DNA of 33,226 bases, taken from positions 1 to 33,226 of the forward strand of contig NZ_JAGGNR010000059.1 in NCBI RefSeq assembly GCF_018614975.1, given 5' to 3'. How positions within the stretch are numbered: the first letter of the stretch is position 1; each line of letters begins with the position of its first letter. The DNA comes from Paenibacillus polymyxa (lineage in GTDB: Bacteria; Bacillota; Bacilli; Paenibacillales; Paenibacillaceae). Shown here piece by piece: positions 24,760-33,226 of this stretch. Position numbers and translations under genes: made by a program. The notes under the pieces were generated by a model, which was given only the letters and a program-made list of their open reading frames with translations, made no database searches and was not told the origin of the DNA.

Positions 24760-27700
24760 CTAAGATTTAATTTTGTTGAATTTCTTCTTGCTTTTACTGC
24801 TGTTCAGCAATACCATCTTGTACTCGTGGGCCATCACCTCCCAATCATGACGTACAGCTTGAAGACTCCGCGAGGAGTCAGCTGCAATCAGCTCCACTAC
24901 AGCCATATAATCATGCAGGAATCTCTTCATGGTGGATTTGCCAAACAACTCTGTTTTGTATTCCACCACTGCATTCATTACATGATCAGCCTCGATGAGA
25001 TTTAATGTCAGATCCCACTTGCTCTTGCCGCTGTGCCCCCACAAAATTTCATTTTGAGCAATACTTAGCCCTTCGATGTTGTACGTATTTTTGACATCAA
25101 GTACAAACCACGTCTGGAAGAACGGGGTCAGCCCCGAAGCACGATCCGGGTTCAGCAGTTCAATCAGCTTGCCGAAAGGCATCTCCTGATGATCAAACGC
25201 TTCAAATACCGTATTTCTAACCGAAATAATCTGGGCATCTATGGACTGTTCCGGGTCCATGACCGTCTTCAAGGCAAGGCTGTTGGAGAAATATCCGATC
25301 AATCTCTGCACTTCGGCACGATTCCGGTTTGCTACGGGTGTTCCTACGACGATCTCAATTTCACCCGAGTAAAAGTACAGCAATATTTTGTAGGCGGTGA
25401 GCATGGTGATGTACAGACTGGCATTGTTTTTCATACCGGCCTTTTTAATCATTTCAATGGTTTGTATCGGAATTTCTGCGAGCAATATATCCCCGGTATC
25501 CACGTTGTTCAGCGAAGGCTCACGGTCATAGGGCAATACTTTTACCGATCGGTTGACGGTACTTCCCAACTGGTTGCGCCAATAATCCAGTAACGTCGGA
25601 AATTCGGCAGTCATCCATTTCTCTTTTTGCCAATATGAATAGTCGGAATATTGAATAGTCAGATCCTCTGTTGCTGCATTCTCACCTCTGAGATATGCAT
25701 TATAGAACGACCCCAGTTCAACCATCAGAATATCCTGAGACCACCCATCGAAGATAATATGATGAAAATTAAAATAAGCAAAATATTGATGTGCATGGAT
25801 TTGATATAATCTAAAATAGTACATAGGCCCTTTTTCCAAGTTAAACTGGTGTCTTGATTCTTCTTCAATCACACGCTTCAGACTAGCTTCGGAAGCATCA
25901 CTCAGTGAAACCTGAACCTCAATATTAAATGGCTCGTAAGGTCTGATTCGCTGCACCGGTATATTATTCTCTATAACAAAATACGTTCTCAATACATCAT
26001 GCCGCTGTACAATCTGATTCAATGCATAGATGTACGCGTCTTCCGAAAACGTACCTTCAAAAATAATATGTCCAGGGATATTATACTTGGTGCTCTTCCC
26101 TTCGAACTGTTCAACCAGCCACAAGGATTCCTGATTGAATGACATTACACCTTTGAGCGCCGGGTCCACTCTGGGAATATCCGTTAACACGAAAATCGGC
26201 TTGTCCATAATTCCGTTCAATACGTCCACTTTGGATCTCTTCATTGTGTTTTGTTCCATACTCATCTTGCCTGCCTTTCCTTCCATGACCTGATCCAGAT
26301 GTGAACTTAAGGATTGAATTGTAGGGAAATTAAACATATCGTTAATCGAAAAATCAAAACCTATCTCGCAAAGTCTGGTATAGATCTGAATTAACTTGAG
26401 TGAATCACCACCCCGTTCATAAAAATGATCCGTCACCCCCACCTCTTCAAGTCCAAGAATCTCAGACCAGATGGCAGATATCGTCTGTTCCATGACAGAA
26501 CTCGGCGCCACATACACATTCTCTTCATCCGATTGCGGCTTCTCTATCGATAACGCCAAGTAATCAATCTTTCCATTAATTGTAAGCGGGATAGACGATA
26601 CCTTGATCAAATGTGTGGGAACCATATACTCTGGCAACAGAGATACCAAGGTATCCCGAACCATCCTCCGTGTTACATGTACATCGCTCACGTAATAAGC
26701 ACATAGCTGGCGGGAATGCTGATCCGTCTTGACGCTCACAGCAACATCCCGGACTCCTTTTATCTTCAAGAAAGCTGCCTTCACCTCTCCCAGTTCAATT
26801 CGATACCCTCGAATCTTCACCTGATCATCCATTCTTCCGAGGTACTCCATCTGACCGTCTTCCCTTAACCTGCATAGATCACCTGTGCGGTACAATCGCT
26901 CACCTGGATGATCCGGGTGTTCAACGTATTTTCTCCCCGTCAATTCCGGTTGGTTCAAATAACCTCTGGTTACTCCGTCTCCCCCAACCAATAGTTCACC
27001 CTGAACCCCAACAGGGACGTAGCGAAGGGATTGATCAAGCACATATATGGAGGTGTTCTGAATAGGCCTGCCGATGGGCACGTACTCGGTTAGGTCGACA
27101 TGAGGATTGTAGGTATAGATCATGCAGCCCACTACCGTCTCTGTCGGTCCATATTCATTGAAAATGGTAACCTCATGCTTGCTTTGCCGGGTAATGTTTG
27201 CGGCCAGTGAAGCACTTAGATTATCGCCACCTACAATAAATGTTCTGACATTGGATCTGTCCATAAGGTTCATATCCTGGATCAATTGCAGATGAGCAGG
27301 AGTCAGCTTGATCAGATCCACTCGTGGATCCAAGACAACCTCCGCAATCAACGCCTTGTTATGGGATGAGTTATAGATAATCACTGCATTGCCCGTGATT
27401 AGCGGCGTGAAGACGGAGGTGACGGTAAGATCGAATGAGATGGATGAATACAGTGAGAATGTCGTTGTCCTATCAGCAACATAGGCTTGACTTGACCACC
27501 ATATATAGTTGGTCAATCCCTTATGCTCCACTAATACACCCTTCGGTGCTCCTGTTGAGCCTGATGTGTAGATGACATAGGCGAGATCCCTCATATCTAT
27601 GGTCAAGTTCAGATTATCTGTTATGATCTGCCCCCCACGATCTTCAAGCAGATGTATGACATCTACACTGTCCGGCATTTCTATTCGCTGGTTTACCAGG

Positions 27701-29382
27701 ACAAACCTTACCTGAGAGTCTTTTAAAATATGTTGAATTCGCCCATCGGGATACTCGGGATCAATCGGAATATAAGCACATCCAGCTTTCATAACCGCCA
27801 GAATTGCAATAACCATCTCCATACTGTGTGATGCAATAATGCCTACCAGTTCTCGTTGCTTAATTCCTCTACTGATCAATGCTGTGGCCAAACCATTAGC
27901 TCTGGCATTTAGCTGTTCATAGTTCATCTCCTTATCCCCCAGGATAAGTGCTGTATGTTGAGGAGTAGCAGCAGCCTGTTCTTCAAACAACTGGATGACG
28001 GTCTTATCGCTTGGATACACTGCCTCGGTATTATTAAAATCAGTTAGCATCGATTGTTTATCGGCTTCGCTTACAATGCTGATCTGTTCAATTCTTAGTT
28101 CGGATTGTTCCAGAATTGCCTCTGTAACCGCAAGAAACTGATTGAGCACATTATCCATAAACGTTTCACTGAATAATTCTGTCCGATAATCCAACTGGAA
28201 TATGATACGATCCTCATTCATTTTTTCAATAATATTGATAAGCAGATCATTCGTCTCGTGTCCGTTAAACTTGTTGTCCAGATCGATATGATGTCCCTGC
28301 ATCTTTTTAAAGCTTTCCGGACGGTAGACAAGAGATATGCCGAACAGTCTGTTCAGTTCCGGTTTCGAGAGCCATTCTCTGAGTTCACGAATTAGCTGAT
28401 TATAGGGATATTTCTGATGTCGTAACATTTCTTTCTGTTCGTTAGAAATGCGTTGCAGTAAGGTTAACACAGATTCAGAAGGTTCTACCTCGATCCTGAC
28501 AGGTATGGTGGTGACAAACATGCCAATCATATCTTTATCTGTTTTACTAGTGCGGTTCGCGTAGTTGGTTCCAACGACCAAATCGGTATGGTGAGTGAGT
28601 TTATTCAGCAGAATTGCTAGATTTGAGAGAAAAAAGGTGAATACGCTGACATTCTTCTGACGACAGAACTCTTTCAAACGTACATACATGGAGTGATCCA
28701 TATTCATCGTTTTTCTTCTGGCTGCGGTGTGAGTTAAGAGGGGATTGTGCGGTTTCAGTTCCATAAATTCGGGAATCGTATGAAACTTCTCTCTCCAAAA
28801 GGCCTGATCTTTCGCATAGCGTTTCGAAGTGAAATATTGCTGTTCACTATGTACATAGTTTTCATAATCGTGAGTCGCAGATTCCACTGTGCCTGTGTTG
28901 CCACCCTTCAATTCGGCATGATAGGTCTCTGTAATCTCATTTGTCAACTGGACTAATCCTAAGCCATCACAGATAATATGGTGGATCTGAATGATATATC
29001 CGTATTGTCCATGACCTTCGTACGTATATATCTGGCATAGATCTTCACTGTGTACATGGATCGGATGGTTATCTACATACTGAGTCCATGTCATATCCGT
29101 CAAGGCTGGTCCTTCATGAATATGCTTGAGTGATCTGTACTTATAAGGTTGAATGTACTGTTTCTTCTCGCCTTGATCCAGTATAATTCGGGTTCGAAGC
29201 AGCTCCTTATTCTTCAAAACCCTGTTAATGGACTGCTCAAGCAAGATGAAATTGATCGGTTCCGGTATGCTCATCTTCGCTGTAATCATCCATACATCTG
29301 AATTCGGATATAACATCTCCATATACCATATTCGTTGTTGATGCTCTGTTAAAGGATGCAGATCGACGCATACATTTCCCAT
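24760..29382 (-). CDS. NRPS A: starter C-A (predicted Asn)-T-C
   Basis: This is a 1540-residue first synthetase. The N-terminal condensation domain (about 8-440) has HHIICDG at 134-140. It begins LTEHQQRIWYMEMLYP, the style of starter C domains that attach a fatty acyl group in lipopeptides. The adenylation domain (about 451-945) has YTSGSTGAPKG, EYGPTE and YRTGD. Its code D651, L652, T655, K692, I716, G718, E743, V751, G752 plus Lys reads DLTKIGEVGK, one residue from the Asn code I know (DLTKLGEVGK). Carrier Ser994 lies in RGGDSL. A second C domain (about 1075-1510) has HHIIFDG at 1207-1213. The ATG follows AAAGGAG with 6-base spacing. No epimerase domain is present, so L-Asn is expected. 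It is the first gene of the operon. Confidence 0.93.
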   Translation of the reverse strand: MGNVCVDLHPLTEHQQRIWYMEMLYPNSDVWMITAKMSIPEPINFILLEQSINRVLKNKELLRTRIILDQGEKKQYIQPYKYRSLKHIHEGPALTDMTWTQYVDNHPIHVHSEDLCQIYTYEGHGQYGYIIQIHHIICDGLGLVQLTNEITETYHAELKGGNTGTVESATHDYENYVHSEQQYFTSKRYAKDQAFWREKFHTIPEFMELKPHNPLLTHTAARRKTMNMDHSMYVRLKEFCRQKNVSVFTFFLSNLAILLNKLTHHTDLVVGTNYANRTSKTDKDMIGMFVTTIPVRIEVEPSESVLTLLQRISNEQKEMLRHQKYPYNQLIRELREWLSKPELNRLFGISLVYRPESFKKMQGHHIDLDNKFNGHETNDLLINIIEKMNEDRIIFQLDYRTELFSETFMDNVLNQFLAVTEAILEQSELRIEQISIVSEADKQSMLTDFNNTEAVYPSDKTVIQLFEEQAAATPQHTALILGDKEMNYEQLNARANGLATALISRGIKQRELVGIIASHSMEMVIAILAVMKAGCAYIPIDPEYPDGRIQHILKDSQVRFVLVNQRIEMPDSVDVIHLLEDRGGQIITDNLNLTIDMRDLAYVIYTSGSTGAPKGVLVEHKGLTNYIWWSSQAYVADRTTTFSLYSSISFDLTVTSVFTPLITGNAVIIYNSSHNKALIAEVVLDPRVDLIKLTPAHLQLIQDMNLMDRSNVRTFIVGGDNLSASLAANITRQSKHEVTIFNEYGPTETVVGCMIYTYNPHVDLTEYVPIGRPIQNTSIYVLDQSLRYVPVGVQGELLVGGDGVTRGYLNQPELTGRKYVEHPDHPGERLYRTGDLCRLREDGQMEYLGRMDDQVKIRGYRIELGEVKAAFLKIKGVRDVAVSVKTDQHSRQLCAYYVSDVHVTRRMVRDTLVSLLPEYMVPTHLIKVSSIPLTINGKIDYLALSIEKPQSDEENVYVAPSSVMEQTISAIWSEILGLEEVGVTDHFYERGGDSLKLIQIYTRLCEIGFDFSINDMFNFPTIQSLSSHLDQVMEGKAGKMSMEQNTMKRSKVDVLNGIMDKPIFVLTDIPRVDPALKGVMSFNQESLWLVEQFEGKSTKYNIPGHIIFEGTFSEDAYIYALNQIVQRHDVLRTYFVIENNIPVQRIRPYEPFNIEVQVSLSDASEASLKRVIEEESRHQFNLEKGPMYYFRLYQIHAHQYFAYFNFHHIIFDGWSQDILMVELGSFYNAYLRGENAATEDLTIQYSDYSYWQKEKWMTAEFPTLLDYWRNQLGSTVNRSVKVLPYDREPSLNNVDTGDILLAEIPIQTIEMIKKAGMKNNASLYITMLTAYKILLYFYSGEIEIVVGTPVANRNRAEVQRLIGYFSNSLALKTVMDPEQSIDAQIISVRNTVFEAFDHQEMPFGKLIELLNPDRASGLTPFFQTWFVLDVKNTYNIEGLSIAQNEILWGHSGKSKWDLTLNLIEADHVMNAVVEYKTELFGKSTMKRFLHDYMAVVELIAADSSRSLQAVRHDWEVMAHEYKMVLLNSSKSKKKFNKIKS

Positions 29383-30230
29383 CTAATTCTCCTTTATATA
29401 TAATTTACCCTAAAATAAGTTAATTACAACTTATCATCCCATCCGAATTTAATCAATAACTATTTTATTTGTTTTTTTAACAAAAATGTAGATATTCCGA
29501 CATCAATATCCCCTGTTCCACATGAAAATAGTGAAAATCCCAGCCAATCTTTCTACAATTTTCCACCTCCGTTTCACGGTAAAGGTCGAACAAACTGAAA
29601 AGGCTAATTGGGGACAACCTCAGCATTCTATTGCCTTTCCGAATTGCTCTGCCTTTTCTGTCATTATCCTCGCTAACCTCGCTCTTAGCCCGCTCATCCA
29701 CTCCGGCTCATGTGACCACTGCTCTGCAACAGATCGAAGCATACGCACATATCCGTACAAGTTGGCAAAACGGCGACATGCGGGGAACATGCTCTCCAGA
29801 TCATAACGTTCTCCCGCGCAAGGGCATTATTTTGAAATAAATATTTTAATGTTAACATGGACATTTCTCCTTTTTGATCGTTTCATGTGCATTGCTTGTA
29901 GCCAACGAATGCCCGCGGCTTTTAAAAATTCTGAATGTATGAGAAATTTGCACAAGCAAATAAACCTCGCATACGCCAGAAAAATTGAGCAGTTATATCC
30001 CTATATATCAGCAGATCTCAGATCGACTGGGAAACTGGATGTGTCCCACACTGCATCTGGATGGTCTGCCGGATTTATTCAGTTCATTCTTACCTTCATT
30101 GTAGTAATAGAACATACCATCTTAGACCGTCGTTTCATGACGCTCACTCCCTTCAAAAAAACAGATTTTTCCGTAATAACCCATAACCGAAATGTAAGCA
30201 ATTACAAAATGAAGATAATCCCATCATTTT
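29383..30230. other. 848-bp region upstream of the NRPS operon
   Basis: I see no supported gene here. Frames on both strands (for example 29849-30241 plus and 29477-29701 minus) have no convincing binding site or recognisable product. A minus-strand ATG near 30139 has a fair binding site but runs only 19 codons. The left 60 bases hold the NRPS binding site and an inverted repeat. The rest may carry the operon promoter, a long leader or decayed sequence. Confidence 0.5.
29415..29434 (-). promoter_or_regulatory. Inverted repeat upstream of the NRPS operon
   Basis: ATAAGTT-aattac-AACTTAT is a perfect 7-base inverted repeat centred about 43 bases upstream of the NRPS A start codon. Promoter-like AT-rich elements surround it on the minus strand (TTGTAA and TAAATT, 16 bases apart). 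It is a plausible operator for the operon; the regulator is not identified. Confidence 0.45.
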
Positions 30231-30782
30231 TTACTGGATAACCATCACCCGTTCGACCGTCTCCGTGTTGTCCTTATACCACACCATAACGATGTTTTCT
30301 TTTTGAAGATCAGACACTTGAATGGACGAATTCGCACGTGGGGTGGAATTGCCAGAACGCGGCGTTCCCATGCCTTCAGTGATCGTAACATCATCACTTA
30401 TATTCAATTTCATCTCCATTCCGGTATCCTTCCATCCCATGCTTGTAGATGAGGTATCCTGCACCTCAAGTAACGCCAGCGTAACTGTGTTTCCATTCAC
30501 GGAGATGACTCTACCAGTAATATCAGCATTCATCATCCTCTGCGTCATGTCCGGACTGCCTGTTCGATCATTCATGCCAGGGGTGCCCCTTCCACCTCTA
30601 GGTGTTCCTCCATTCATGCTGCCCAGTCCACCACCATTCGGCATGCCGCCACCGTTCATGCCTTGCACAGAACCGGTGTTGGTAATATTCTGGGCGGTTA
30701 TAACATCGCAAGCCGTCAGCATCACCGAGCATCCTAGCAGCAGGAGCAGCATCACCGATGTGAAATATTTATTTTTTCGCAT
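30231..30782 (-). CDS. Gly/Met/Asn-rich lipoprotein
   Basis: This is a 183-residue exported lipoprotein. The signal sequence ends in the lipobox LTAC (Cys25), so it would be lipid-anchored outside the membrane. Residues 38-80 are a low-complexity linker rich in Gly, Met, Asn and Pro (GMNGGGMPNGGGLGSMNGG). The C-terminal 100 residues look like a small beta domain (ADITGRVISVNGNTVTLALLEV). The ATG at 30782 uses GAGGTGA, which contains the stop of the upstream glycosyltransferase gene, so the two are tightly coupled. The family is not recognised. A Met-rich linker can bind metals or just be flexible; no function can be assigned. Confidence 0.8.
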   Translation of the reverse strand: MRKNKYFTSVMLLLLLGCSVMLTACDVITAQNITNTGSVQGMNGGGMPNGGGLGSMNGGTPRGGRGTPGMNDRTGSPDMTQRMMNADITGRVISVNGNTVTLALLEVQDTSSTSMGWKDTGMEMKLNISDDVTITEGMGTPRSGNSTPRANSSIQVSDLQKENIVMVWYKDNTETVERVMVIQ

Positions 30783-30786
30783 ATAA

Positions 30787-32370
30787 TCACCTCTTTCTCA
30801 AGGGATATTTCTCCAAGGTACCTTTACGATGGAATATGAAGTCATACGTATCTTTGAACCCCATATAGGACAGCACAATCAACAGCGGATATACAGGGTA
30901 GATGTATCTGGACTTAATCTCCCACAGAATATAGAATCCGATGAATCCGAGAATGACCAGGATCAAGGAGACTTCATCATACCGTTTACGACGAATTCCA
31001 CCGACCAACCGGATGAAAATAAAACAGTACATCAAAAAATTCATCACATATACGATCCAGAGCAAACCTGTCCGATAAGCCGAATCCCCTTGCAACAGTT
31101 CTGTTATCGCATTGGTATAGCTGTAAGAGCCTGCGATTCCGCCTCCCCTTCCTCTTCCTGCACCCAAGGAACTTTCATTGCCGATTCCGTAGCGGTCCAT
31201 CTGGTACGTCCCTTCGGTCCAGGTCCATATGATCTTTTTGTAATACATCTGTACCAATTCACTCGCACTTGCTTCAGACAGCTTGTTGCCAATCTCTTGT
31301 TTAAATAATGCTGCGCTTTCAGCCTTATTGTAGTTGGCCTGTCTCTGATAGATCTGATAACTCTCCATATTGTCCCAGAAGCCAAAACGCTCCAGATTAA
31401 TCCCCATGTTTAGCCACATATAGACCGGTGCCTCATTCTCTCCAACAGGTTCGCTCACTGCACCGGAGGACTGAAGAACCACATTCTGAGTCCAGGTTGG
31501 TACATTAAACAACATAGCCAGCACACCGATGGAAATGACAGCTTTCTTCGCTCCGATGCTCCGCATATTCAGCAGGATATATATGATGGCAGCGATTAGC
31601 ACGATCACGCCAATGCTGCGGAAGTAATTGCCCAACGCGAGAAAAACGGCGGCAATGACGATTGTTTTCCAAGACTTTTCACGTACAAAACGAATAACAA
31701 AGTATAAACAAGATGTCAGAAAAGCTGTGGCAATCACATCGTTATAGATCAGGTTGTTCAGGAACAAGGACGGCAGGTACGTCGCTGCAAAGATCAACAC
31801 ACCATAATCACGTTCCGTGGATCTGTCGTTCACTTGTTTATAAATAAGGTAAATCATGAACGTTGTTAACGTTGAAAACAAAATGTTAAATAGTTTGATG
31901 ACCAGATAGTTATCCGGGAACAGGTACAGCAACGTCTTCAGGTACAACACGATCGAGTAGTTGAACGGGAACATGTGCAGATAACCACCCGTTTCAAACG
32001 AGGAGTAGTCTTGGTTATACAGCATGTTCATGGCTAGTGAAAGAACGGTCTGTGAATCATCGGTGGGCATTCTCGGAAATACAAAAATGATGATGATCTG
32101 AATGATCAGAGAACATAACAGCACAATCGGAATGACAACCTTCGGGCTGTATTTGTTCAGTTTCAGACACAGCGCATATAACCCGACACCTGAACCAAGA
32201 AGCAAAAGAATGACCGGGAGAAAAACACCCCATCGCTGCATGCCCAAAATGGGATTGTCCCCATACAAGGCGTAATTGTACTGTGCCCGAACCAACAAGG
32301 ACGAGGCAATAAACACCGCAACAAACACGAGCAAAATGAGATAAAACGACTTATGCAGCACCTTAGACAT
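30787..32370 (-). CDS. GT39-like integral membrane glycosyltransferase
   Basis: This 527-residue protein has about ten or more transmembrane helices and a long extracellular C-terminal loop. A first-loop acidic motif, FPRMPTDDSQTV (D104, D105), is typical of GT-C enzymes such as the PMT/ArnT (GT39) family. These move a sugar from a polyprenyl-phosphate carrier to a protein or cell-wall acceptor outside the membrane. The C-terminus ends in a cytoplasmic basic tail (PLRKR). The ATG at 32370 has GGAG seven bases upstream. It is the first gene of a two-gene operon with the lipoprotein, which could be its acceptor or accessory. The substrate is unknown. Confidence 0.75.
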   Translation of the reverse strand: MSKVLHKSFYLILLVFVAVFIASSLLVRAQYNYALYGDNPILGMQRWGVFLPVILLLLGSGVGLYALCLKLNKYSPKVVIPIVLLCSLIIQIIIIFVFPRMPTDDSQTVLSLAMNMLYNQDYSSFETGGYLHMFPFNYSIVLYLKTLLYLFPDNYLVIKLFNILFSTLTTFMIYLIYKQVNDRSTERDYGVLIFAATYLPSLFLNNLIYNDVIATAFLTSCLYFVIRFVREKSWKTIVIAAVFLALGNYFRSIGVIVLIAAIIYILLNMRSIGAKKAVISIGVLAMLFNVPTWTQNVVLQSSGAVSEPVGENEAPVYMWLNMGINLERFGFWDNMESYQIYQRQANYNKAESAALFKQEIGNKLSEASASELVQMYYKKIIWTWTEGTYQMDRYGIGNESSLGAGRGRGGGIAGSYSYTNAITELLQGDSAYRTGLLWIVYVMNFLMYCFIFIRLVGGIRRKRYDEVSLILVILGFIGFYILWEIKSRYIYPVYPLLIVLSYMGFKDTYDFIFHRKGTLEKYPLRKR

Positions 32371-32406
32371 GCGAAAACTCCTTTTCGATTACAGGATTCC
32401 GTGAGT

Positions 32407-32412
32407 ATTATA
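32407..32412 (-). promoter_or_regulatory. -10 box of the glycosyltransferase operon
   Basis: A perfect TATAAT on the minus strand lies 37 bases before the start codon at 32370. The -35 region at the expected spacing (GCGATT-like) is poor, so activation or a weak promoter is possible. Confidence 0.4.
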
Positions 32413-32487
32413 ATCGCTCTGGCTGAAAAATCGCTGAAAGGGAGTAACGCTTACAATCGGTGCGGATCAGTATGTGTATATAGACAG

Positions 32488-32520
32488 AAAAAGACCGTCC
32501 CTTCGATAAGGTAACGGTCT
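32488..32520 (-). terminator. Terminator after the XRE pseudogene
   Basis: AGACCGT and ACGGTCT pair on the minus strand around an inner CTT/AAG stem, followed by T-run. It lies about 50 bases past the stop of the broken regulator and before the glycosyltransferase promoter. Confidence 0.8.
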
Positions 32521-32569
32521 GTATGTCCATTTTATTAGAAGTACACTGCCTTAAGCTAATTGTTGAAGA

Positions 32570-32780
32570 TCACTTCTCGTCCTTGATAAACTCAATGATA
32601 TCCTGGATCTCACAATCCAAAACCTCACATATTCGATTCAGCGTATCGAACTTCACACCATCGGTTTCTTCATTAATATAATTTGGCAATCCCATTTCTA
32701 TGTAATCCGGTTAGTCGGGATAAATCAGCAATATTAATTCTTTTCTCACCTATAATACGAGATAAATGAACCTTGATCAT
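32570..32780 (-). pseudogene. XRE (Cro/CI, YozG-like) regulator with one-base frameshift
   Basis: From ATG 32780 (GGAGG nine bases upstream) the frame reads as an XRE helix-turn-helix protein (IADLSRLTGLHRNGIAKLY) but stops after 35 residues at TAA TGA. Skipping one extra base (plus-strand A at 32675) joins it to NEETDGVKFDTLNRICEVLD and on to a stop at 32572-32570. That gives a normal 69-residue protein. NEETDG-x-KFDTL is the conserved second half of this family. So a full gene was present and a single inserted base breaks it. A sequencing error in this AT-rich spot is the main alternative. The gene's terminator is still present. Confidence 0.8.
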
Positions 32781-32806
32781 ACGAATTCTCCTCCAAACTA
32801 AAATGC

Positions 32807-32818
32807 ACACTGTAGTGT
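32807..32818. promoter_or_regulatory. Small palindrome in the divergent promoter region
   Basis: ACACT-gt-AGTGT is a perfect 5-base inverted repeat between the broken XRE gene and the plus-strand small gene. This spacing suits an operator for the neighbouring regulator. It is short enough to be chance. Confidence 0.3.
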
Positions 32819-32866
32819 TCGAATGGAAACTTAATATCTACAAATACTCAAAAAGAGGTGTACATA

Positions 32867-33154
32867 GTGAAAGAATCCTTGGAATCTTTAGCAGAACCGT
32901 TAATCCGAACGCGCTTAGAGTTATTATACAACAATTTGTCTCACACGCAGCCTGATTATACCCAACTATCTAAAGAATCTGATCATTACTTTCATAATAT
33001 TCGCCAAGCTTTACCGGAGCAACTGAATCAAACCCTTTTTCTATATGAAGATACTCAACTCTCTATGCAAACACTTCTGGAAAGAGAGATTTATTTACAA
33101 GGGTTTCGGGATGCCCTTCAGCTAATGAACGAGTTACATATAAACAGCTTCTAA
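32867..33154 (+). CDS. Small helical protein, DUF6809-like
   Basis: This 95-residue acidic helical protein ends in EREIYLQGFRDALQLMNEL. That matches the closing motif I associate with DUF6809-type small proteins (YLEGF-x-LG-x-x-LM). The function is unknown. I take the GTG at 32867 as the start because AAAAAGAGG lies eight bases upstream. A GTG at 32858 lies within that site. It is transcribed away from the broken XRE regulator, and this pairing suggests the regulator once controlled it. Confidence 0.65.
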   Translation: MKESLESLAEPLIRTRLELLYNNLSHTQPDYTQLSKESDHYFHNIRQALPEQLNQTLFLYEDTQLSMQTLLEREIYLQGFRDALQLMNELHINSF

Positions 33155-33176
33155 CAACTTAGCTTCTTACAAAATA

Positions 33177-33185
33177 TGCTATAAT
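33177..33185 (+). promoter_or_regulatory. Extended -10 promoter at the right edge
   Basis: TGCTATAAT is a perfect extended -10 element on the plus strand, 22 bases past the small gene's stop. It probably drives a gene beyond the window. Confidence 0.4.
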
Positions 33186-33226
33186 CAACAAAGCAATAGA
33201 ATAGGCGTGAACTACACACCACCTAA

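Noticed and set aside
24760..29382. Acyl-D-Asn prodrug leader, as in colibactin-type pathways
   Set aside because: Acyl-Asn initiation fits superficially, but NRPS A has no epimerase domain and the window has no cognate membrane peptidase of the ClbP type.
29477..29701. Minus-strand open frame of 74 codons upstream of the NRPS operon
   Set aside because: No binding site, composition unlike the neighbouring genes, and similar-sized frames exist on the other strand.
29849..30241. Plus-strand open frame of 130 codons
   Set aside because: It overlaps the end of the lipoprotein gene, has no ribosome binding site at the start and no recognisable domain.

Overview
The window looks like chromosomal DNA of a Paenibacillus-type low-to-moderate G+C Firmicute. 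The grounds are strong GGAGG-type ribosome binding sites, frequent GTG/TTG starts, a DUF3934 small basic protein, a MecA_N-type class B penicillin-binding protein, a zinc-ribbon/HtrA-like membrane pair and Bacillus-style nonribosomal peptide synthetases (NRPS). No rRNA, tRNA, CRISPR array or intact insertion sequence was seen. All assignments come from reading motifs; no database search was run.

Left part (1-8300): a MarR regulator followed by a YhgE/Pip-like ABC-2 membrane protein (minus strand, with a palindrome lying over the promoter between them); a DUF3934 protein; a TetR regulator followed by an MFS drug exporter (minus, with a candidate operator next to the TetR promoter); a zinc-ribbon membrane protein followed by a membrane-anchored trypsin-like protease (minus, coupled); and a plus-strand SAM methyltransferase. 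Middle part (8300-14700): a class B penicillin-binding protein, a CBS-domain protein, an overlapping TPR/SUKH-like pair, a 200-residue protein of unknown function, and a secreted CAP-domain protein with a possible S-layer-homology-like tail.

The main feature is a minus-strand biosynthetic operon from about 29.4 kb down to 14.7 kb. NRPS A (C-A-T-C, predicted Asn) is followed by a TauD/SyrP-like Fe(II)/2-oxoglutarate hydroxylase, NRPS B (a condensation-like domain lacking HHxxxDG, then A predicted Gln, then T), NRPS C (C-A-T-TE, A code not recognised), a 43-codon frame resembling the tail of a class III aminotransferase, and an EntS-like MFS exporter. The last domain of NRPS A is a complete C domain and the first domain of NRPS B is a second, catalytically degenerate C homologue. 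Together with the adjacent hydroxylase this resembles the 'interface domain plus beta-hydroxylase' arrangement known from beta-hydroxyaspartate siderophores, here apparently on a Gln-loading module. The predicted product is a small, probably N-acylated tripeptide, acyl-Asn-(hydroxy)Gln-X, released by the TE and exported by the MFS protein. The window contains no epimerase domain, MbtH protein or phosphopantetheinyl transferase.

Right part (29.4-33.2 kb): an 848-bp stretch without a supported gene upstream of the NRPS operon, a GT39-like membrane glycosyltransferase coupled to a Gly/Met/Asn-rich lipoprotein, an XRE regulator broken by a one-base frameshift, and a divergent small protein resembling DUF6809.
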